Below are positions 34,441 to 39,408 of a stretch of DNA of 39,408 nucleotides, piece after piece. Numbering within the stretch: position 1 is the stretch's first letter; the number at the start of each line of letters is the position of its first letter. Made by a program: the position numbers and the translations under genes. The notes below the pieces were generated by a model. The model was not told the origin of the DNA and ran no database searches. It saw only the letters and a list, made by a program, of their open reading frames with translations. Source of the stretch: an uncultured Pelagibacteraceae bacterium (GTDB lineage Bacteria > Pseudomonadota > Alphaproteobacteria > Pelagibacterales > Pelagibacteraceae); contig CACAFZ010000006.1 of assembly GCA_902531885.1 (NCBI GenBank), positions 1 to 39,408 of the forward strand. The letters are read 5' to 3'.

Positions 34441-35454
34441 ATGGGAACTGTTGTTCAGTTAAAAAATCGAATAAATAATTCATATCTGGAGCTCAAAAAT
34501 TCTGTTGATGATAAGCTAATTTTAGTTGAAGAAAAAATTAAAACGAAATTATTAAGCAAAGTAGAGTTGGTAGAAGAGATGACAAAATATCATCTTAGAA
34601 CAGGAGGTAAAAGATTAAGAGCATTGCTTACCTTGGGTTCAGCTAAAATTTGTGGATACACAAAAGGATCAAGGGATATTAACTTAGCAGCTTGCGTAGA
34701 ATTAATACATGCGGCAACATTGATGCATGATGATGTTATTGATAAAGGAGAAATTAGAAGGGGAAAAAAAACCTTAAATTATATTTGGGGAAATAAATCA
34801 TCAATTTTAGTTGGAGATTATTTGCTGAGTAGGTGTTTTGAAATGATGGTTGAAGATGGAAACAACGAAGTTTTAAAACTTCTTTCATCTACTTCTGCTG
34901 AAATCTCTCAAGGAGAAGTGTTACAGCTGCAATATGAAGGAGAAATTGATATGTTGGAGGAAACTTATTTAAAAATAATATCTGCTAAAACTGCTTCTTT
35001 ATTTGCCGCAGCAACTAAAGTTGGATCAATAATTGCAAATAAAGAAAATAAAGTTAAAGAGGCACTGGAGTTCTATGGAAAAAATTTAGGTTTAACATTT
35101 CAAATAGCAGATGATACTTTGGATTATAATTCTGAACTTAAATTGTTTGGCAAAGAAATTGGAAATGATTTTTATGAAGGCAAAATAACTTTACCTATAA
35201 TTCTTCTATATCAAAAATCAAAAAATGAGGAAAAAAGAGAACTAAAAGAACTGTTTAAAAAAAAAGAAAGATCAGAAGAAGAATTTAAAAATATTCTATC
35301 AATGATTAAAAAATATAATATAATTTTTGAGTGTTATAGAAAAGCTGAACATTTTATAAATCTTGCTTCAAATTCTTTAAGCGTGTTTGGTGCTACAAAA
35401 GAAAAAGAAATACTTCAAAATTTAACATCTTTTAGTTTGGGAAGAACTTTCTAA
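34441..35454 (+). CDS. ispB: Polyprenyl diphosphate synthase (octaprenyl type)
   Basis: The 337-residue protein is a trans-type prenyl chain synthase. The first Asp-rich motif is LMHDDVIDKGEIRRG and the second QIADDTLDYN, both full DDxxD; GGKRLRALLTLGSAKICGY and SAKTASLFAAATKVG are also typical. The residues before the first motif (AATLMHDD) are small rather than aromatic, which fits a long product as in octaprenyl or decaprenyl synthases for ubiquinone tails. The chain length is inferred. Its end overlaps pdxH by 4 bases. Confidence 0.9.
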   Translation: MGTVVQLKNRINNSYLELKNSVDDKLILVEEKIKTKLLSKVELVEEMTKYHLRTGGKRLRALLTLGSAKICGYTKGSRDINLAACVELIHAATLMHDDVIDKGEIRRGKKTLNYIWGNKSSILVGDYLLSRCFEMMVEDGNNEVLKLLSSTSAEISQGEVLQLQYEGEIDMLEETYLKIISAKTASLFAAATKVGSIIANKENKVKEALEFYGKNLGLTFQIADDTLDYNSELKLFGKEIGNDFYEGKITLPIILLYQKSKNEEKRELKELFKKKERSEEEFKNILSMIKKYNIIFECYRKAEHFINLASNSLSVFGATKEKEILQNLTSFSLGRTF

Positions 35455-36077
35455 GGATTTAGTAAGAATTTTTCCCAACTTTCATTTTTTTTTTTGATAT
35501 ATTTTAATCTTTGGTGAATTCTGTCTTCTCCGTCAAGCCAGAACTCTATGCTGCTCGGCTCCAAGTTCCATCCTGACCAGTGTCCTGGTCTCGGAACATT
35601 TTTTTCATCTTGATATTTTTTTTTAAAATCTTCAATTGATTTATATAATTCATCTCTACTTTCTAAAATTGAGCTTTGTTGGGAAGCCCAGGCACCAATT
35701 CTGCTACCGTATGATCTTGTTGCATAATATGTGTCCGCTTCTTTATCTGATACTTTTGAAATTTTTCCTGAAATTCTAATTTGTCTTAAAAGACTCTTCC
35801 AATGGAAGCACAAGGCTGCATTCGGATTTTCTTTTAAGTCACTGCTCTTTTTGCTGTTAAAATTTGTATAAAAAACGAAACCTTTATTACCAAAGCTTTT
35901 TAGCAAAACCATTCTTACATCTGGAATACCATTTTTATCTGCGGAAGCTAAGGCTAGTGCATTCGGATCATTAATTTCTGTTTTTTTGGCTTCAATAAAC
36001 CATTCCTCAAAAAGAATTATGGGATCGGCCATATCCTTAAAGCATTTATCTAGTCCAAGTGAGTTTTTTTGATTCAT
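35451..36077 (-). CDS. pdxH: Pyridoxamine 5'-phosphate oxidase
   Basis: The 208-residue flavoenzyme oxidises pyridoxine or pyridoxamine phosphate to pyridoxal phosphate. Motifs: [108 protein letters not shown] and RIHQRLKYI. They are the FMN- and substrate-binding parts in normal order. It starts 33 bases from the divergent aroC, so the two promoters overlap in that gap. Confidence 0.96.
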   Translation of the reverse strand: MNQKNSLGLDKCFKDMADPIILFEEWFIEAKKTEINDPNALALASADKNGIPDVRMVLLKSFGNKGFVFYTNFNSKKSSDLKENPNAALCFHWKSLLRQIRISGKISKVSDKEADTYYATRSYGSRIGAWASQQSSILESRDELYKSIEDFKKKYQDEKNVPRPGHWSGWNLEPSSIEFWLDGEDRIHQRLKYIKKKNESWEKFLLNP

Positions 36078-36110
36078 AATTTCAACAAAATAACTTATAT
36101 AATATATTTA

Positions 36111-37196
36111 ATGTCATTTAATACTTTTGGAAAGTTATTTCGCTTCACAACTTGGGGTGAATCTCATGGACCTGCTATAGGATGTGTGGTTGATGGCTGT
36201 CCTCCTAATATAAAGATTAGGGAACAGGATATTCAGATTGAACTGAATAAAAGAAAGCCTGGACAATCAAAATTCACAACACAAAGAAAAGAAGACGATA
36301 AAGTAAATATTTTATCTGGAATATTTGAAGGCAAAACTACGGGTACACCGATATCAATGATTATTTACAATAAAGATATGAGATCTAGAGATTATGAAAC
36401 TATAAAAAACAAATTTAGACCTGGTCATGCTGATTATACCTATTTTAAAAAATATGGAATTAGAGACTATAAAGGAGGTGGCAGACAATCAGCTAGAGAA
36501 ACTGCCGCAAGAGTTGCTGCAGGATCTATAGCAAAAAAAGTTTTGGAAAATAAAATTGGAAAAAAATATAAAGTAATAGGAGCAGTCACTCAACTTGGGA
36601 TACTTGGCTGTGATTCTAAAAATTGGAATGACAAATTTATAAGCAGAAATCCTTTTTTCTGCCCAGATAAATCTATAATAAAATTATGGGAAAAGTATTT
36701 ACTAGCAATTAGGAAAGCTGGGTCTTCTTGTGGTGCTGTAATTGAAATTAGAGCAAGAGGAGTTCCGGTAGGTTTGGGAGCCCCAATATATTCGAAATTG
36801 GATATGGATTTAGCATCTGCAATGATGAGTATAAATGCTGTTAAAGGAGTAAACATTGGTTCAGGAATGAGTTCAGCTCAGCTAACTGGAGAACAAAATT
36901 CAGATGAAATAATTAAAAAAGGTAAAAAAATAAAATTTATATCAAATAATGCAGGTGGAATATTAGGTGGTATTTCTAGTGGACAAGAAGTCGTAATATC
37001 TTTTGCCGTTAAACCCACTTCTTCAATTTTAAGTTCTAGAAAAACAATAGATAAGTTTGGAAAAAATACAAATATATCAGTAAGAGGAAGACATGACCCA
37101 TGTGTAGGTATTAGAGCGGTACCTATAGGTGAGGCAATGATGCATTGTGTTATTTTAGATCATTACTTAATGAATAAAGCTCAATGTCAAAGCTAA
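36111..37196 (+). CDS. aroC: Chorismate synthase
   Basis: The enzyme makes chorismate from EPSP with reduced FMN. Motifs: the N-terminal [74 protein letters not shown] and [18 protein letters not shown] near the end. From the ATG at 36111 it has 361 residues, usual for the family. The track start at 36069 adds [14 protein letters not shown], which runs through the pdxH-aroC promoter region (TATAAT-like boxes) and is not needed. Its end overlaps dxs by 4 bases. Confidence 0.96.
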   Translation: MSFNTFGKLFRFTTWGESHGPAIGCVVDGCPPNIKIREQDIQIELNKRKPGQSKFTTQRKEDDKVNILSGIFEGKTTGTPISMIIYNKDMRSRDYETIKNKFRPGHADYTYFKKYGIRDYKGGGRQSARETAARVAAGSIAKKVLENKIGKKYKVIGAVTQLGILGCDSKNWNDKFISRNPFFCPDKSIIKLWEKYLLAIRKAGSSCGAVIEIRARGVPVGLGAPIYSKLDMDLASAMMSINAVKGVNIGSGMSSAQLTGEQNSDEIIKKGKKIKFISNNAGGILGGISSGQEVVISFAVKPTSSILSSRKTIDKFGKNTNISVRGRHDPCVGIRAVPIGEAMMHCVILDHYLMNKAQCQS

Positions 37197-39106
37197 TTCT
37201 TTTTTTGAAGAAGAACATTTGAATTTAATAGATCAATCACTTTAGACTCAATTCCTTTTGAATCTAAACCTATAGACTTATACATTAAATCTGGCTTGTC
37301 TTGATCTATAAATTTATCTGGTAAAATCATTGATCTAAACTTTAATTTCCCATTAAGTAAATTGTTTTCAGATAAATAATGGCTAACATGTGATCCAAAT
37401 CCGCCTATGGATCCTTCTTCAATTGTAATTATAGAATCATGGTTTGTAGCTACTTGCCATATAAGATTTTTATCTAGTGGTTTTGCAAACCTAGCATCAA
37501 TAATAGTTGGATAAATTCCTTTTTTATTTAGATTTTCTTCAGCAATTAAACATTCTTTTAATCTTGCACCAAAATTAATAATTGCAATACTTTTTCCTTC
37601 TTTAATTACTTTACCTTTTCCAATTTCAATTTTTTCGTTAATATTTGGTAGTTCAACACCTATTCCGTTACCTCTTGGGTACCTAAATGCAGATGGCTTA
37701 TCATTAATATATATAGATGTATTTATCATTCTTACTAATTCTGCCTCATCGCTTGCTGCCATAACAACAAAATTTGGAAGAGTAGATAAATAAGTAATAT
37801 CAAAAGAGCCTGCATGAGTTGGTCCATCCGCGCCAACTAGGCCTGCCCTATCAATTGCAAATCTTACTGGCAGACTTTGAATAGCTATATCGTGAACCAC
37901 CTGATCGTAAGCTCTTTGCAAAAAAGTTGAGTAAATAGCGGCATATGGTTTATATCCTTCTGTTGCTAGACCTCCAGCAAAAGTAACGGCATGTTGTTCT
38001 GCAATTCCCACGTCAAACATTCTGTTGGGAAATTTTTTTCCAAATAAATCCATTCCTGTTCCTGATGGCATTGCAGCAGTAATACCTATTATTTTACTAT
38101 CATTTTCTGCATGTTTAATAAGAGTTTTTGCAAAAACTTTTGTGTAAGAAGGTGTATTTGATTTTGATTTTTCTTGTTCTCCTGTTTGCACATTAAATTT
38201 AGAAACTCCATGAAATTTATCTTCAGATTTTTCCGCAAACTTATACCCTTTTCCTTTCTCAGTTTTTATGTGAATCATTATTGGTCCACTATAATTTGAC
38301 TGTTTTGCATTTCCTAATACTGACAATAATGTATCTAAGTCATGACCATCAATTGGACCAATATAATAAAAACCTAAAGAATTAAAAAATGTTCCACCTG
38401 TAACAGCTGATCTTATAAAATCTTCTGCTTTAGCAGCTTTATTGCTAAATCTTTTTGAAAAAGCTGAAGTAATTAATTTAATTGTTTCTCTTAAACTAAA
38501 ATAAATTTTTCCAGATAACATTTTTGCTAAATAAGTTTTCATTGCACCAACTGGTTTGGCTATCGACATATCATTATCGTTTAAAACCACAATTAGTTTT
38601 GTTTTATTATATCCAGCATTATTCATTGCTTCATAAGCCATGCCTGCACTTATTGCTCCATCCCCTATTACAGCTACTACATTACTAGAATTTTTTGAAA
38701 GTTTATTTGCAACTGCAATTCCAAGTGCAGAAGATATTGAAGTTGAGCTATGTGCGGCACCAAAGGGATCGTACTCACTTTCAGATCTTTTTGTAAATCC
38801 TGAAAGTCCCTCACTTTTTCTTAGAGTTCGTATTTTATCTTTTCTACCAGTTAGTATTTTGTGAGGATAAGATTGGTGACCTACATCCCAAATAATTTTA
38901 TCGTTTGGAGTGTCAAAAATATAATGAAGAGCAACAGTTAGTTCAACAACACCTAGTCCTGCTCCAAGATGTCCTCCTGTTTCAGAAACAGCATCTATCA
39001 TTTCTGTTCTGACTTCCTCAGCAAGAGTTTTTAATTCAGTATTTGAAAATTTTTTAATATCAGTGGGAAAATTAACTTTATCCAAATAAATATACTTTTT
39101 TTTCAT
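37193..39106 (-). CDS. dxs: 1-deoxy-D-xylulose 5-phosphate synthase
   Basis: The 637-residue thiamine diphosphate enzyme joins pyruvate and glyceraldehyde 3-phosphate in the first step of the MEP isoprenoid route. Motifs: [41 protein letters not shown], the ThDP site [69 protein letters not shown] and [14 protein letters not shown]. Length is typical. The ATG overlaps the ispA stop by 4 bases (ATGA). Confidence 0.97.
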   Translation of the reverse strand: MKKKYIYLDKVNFPTDIKKFSNTELKTLAEEVRTEMIDAVSETGGHLGAGLGVVELTVALHYIFDTPNDKIIWDVGHQSYPHKILTGRKDKIRTLRKSEGLSGFTKRSESEYDPFGAAHSSTSISSALGIAVANKLSKNSSNVVAVIGDGAISAGMAYEAMNNAGYNKTKLIVVLNDNDMSIAKPVGAMKTYLAKMLSGKIYFSLRETIKLITSAFSKRFSNKAAKAEDFIRSAVTGGTFFNSLGFYYIGPIDGHDLDTLLSVLGNAKQSNYSGPIMIHIKTEKGKGYKFAEKSEDKFHGVSKFNVQTGEQEKSKSNTPSYTKVFAKTLIKHAENDSKIIGITAAMPSGTGMDLFGKKFPNRMFDVGIAEQHAVTFAGGLATEGYKPYAAIYSTFLQRAYDQVVHDIAIQSLPVRFAIDRAGLVGADGPTHAGSFDITYLSTLPNFVVMAASDEAELVRMINTSIYINDKPSAFRYPRGNGIGVELPNINEKIEIGKGKVIKEGKSIAIINFGARLKECLIAEENLNKKGIYPTIIDARFAKPLDKNLIWQVATNHDSIITIEEGSIGGFGSHVSHYLSENNLLNGKLKFRSMILPDKFIDQDKPDLMYKSIGLDSKGIESKVIDLLNSNVLLQKKN

Positions 39107-39408
39107 CTTTCTCTCTTAATTATAAAATTTATTGTCTCTTTCAAGTCCTCTGATTTTTTTCCAAATTTATTTAATTTATTAAATATTTTATTTTTTAAAC
39201 TTTTAACATACATAAGGGTGTAATCATAACCAAGCAAATTAATCAACGTTGCTTTACCTTTTCTTAGATCTTTTTTTGTTTTTTTTCCTGCTATTTTTGA
39301 ATTACCCCTATAATCAATTAGGTCATCAACAATTTGAAAAAGTAAACCTATGTCTGTACCTAAATTTTTAAAATTATTTATTAGTTTATGTTTTTTAGAA
39401 ATTAATAC
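39103..39408 (-). CDS. ispA: Farnesyl diphosphate synthase, C-terminal part (cut by window end)
   Basis: An open frame enters from the window end and stops at 39103; it is missing from the track. It reads [61 protein letters not shown] and ends in NFIIKRER. The second Asp-rich motif DDLID with the later GKKTxKDxxxGKATL is typical of short-chain trans-prenyl synthases of the IspA type. Its TGA overlaps the dxs ATG by 4 bases, so ispA-dxs is an operon, as in many proteobacteria. Only about 101 residues are inside the window. Confidence 0.88.
   Translation of the reverse strand, partial: VLISKKHKLINNFKNLGTDIGLLFQIVDDLIDYRGNSKIAGKKTKKDLRKGKATLINLLGYDYTLMYVKSLKNKIFNKLNKFGKKSEDLKETINFIIKRER

Overview
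The window looks like chromosomal DNA of a streamlined marine alphaproteobacterium of the SAR11 group (Candidatus Pelagibacter and relatives). This rests on very AT-rich DNA, tiny or negative intergenic gaps, a proteorhodopsin beside an adrenodoxin-type ferredoxin and a YumC-type reductase, a TRAP transporter, and an alphaproteobacterial style of DksA. I could not run a database search, so the taxonomic call is inference from gene content and base composition. About 41 protein genes (two cut by the window ends) and one tRNA-Leu fill almost the whole window. No gene-free stretch exceeds about 210 bases, and I see no transposon, prophage, rRNA or CRISPR array.

Layout. 1-1467 (minus): a TRAP transporter operon, dctP then dctQ, with dctQ cut by the window start. 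1581-2192 (plus): a TerC-family membrane protein. 2196-5625 (minus): psd, pssA, a GT8-like glycosyltransferase, rlmE and a TPR lipoprotein-like or secreted protein, probably one operon for phosphatidylethanolamine synthesis and envelope work. 5701-6915 (plus): icd. 6907-12570 (minus): alaS, recA with a clear terminator after it, a TolC-type protein and a GFA-fold protein. 12571-14431 (plus): umuD and umuC behind a textbook alphaproteobacterial SOS operator. 14444-16802 (minus): a sugar-transfer module made of a GT39-type membrane transferase, a previously unlisted 41-residue membrane protein and a GT2 transferase. 16882-17298 (plus): dksA. 17295-19256 (minus): ferredoxin, ferredoxin-NADP reductase and a YfcG-like glutathione transferase. 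19341-20105 (minus): proteorhodopsin with its own terminator and a structured leader. 20324-22551 (plus): prpE-like acyl-CoA synthetase and an SMR transporter. 22544-25829: pyrC, a ygfZ-like gene and an O-fucosyltransferase-like gene. 25959-26041: tRNA-Leu(GAG). 26097-27925 (plus): nadA-nadC. 27922-34331 (minus): sppA/sohB-like, glyQ, glyS, ppdK. 34441-35454 (plus): a polyprenyl diphosphate synthase. 35451-36077 (minus): pdxH. 36111-37196 (plus): aroC. 37193-39408 (minus): ispA (partial) and dxs.

How the parts relate. Dxs, IspA and the long-chain prenyl synthase make isoprenoids, the source of quinone tails and ultimately of the retinal that proteorhodopsin needs; no retinal-forming gene is in the window. 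RecA and UmuDC are linked by a shared operator sequence, implying a LexA-type regulator encoded elsewhere. PpdK, Icd and PrpE belong to central carbon flow, and NadA/NadC, PdxH, AroC and PyrC are cofactor and building-block enzymes.

The most interesting signals are regulatory: matched SOS operators at recA and umuDC (which move the umuD start), a structured and possibly switching leader on the proteorhodopsin mRNA, a DnaA box with tandem 11-base repeats upstream of umuD, and an intercistronic hairpin pressed against the dctQ start. Several ORF-track starts are too far upstream; corrected starts are given for pssA, recA, umuD, the GT39 gene, the ferredoxin reductase, proteorhodopsin and aroC.
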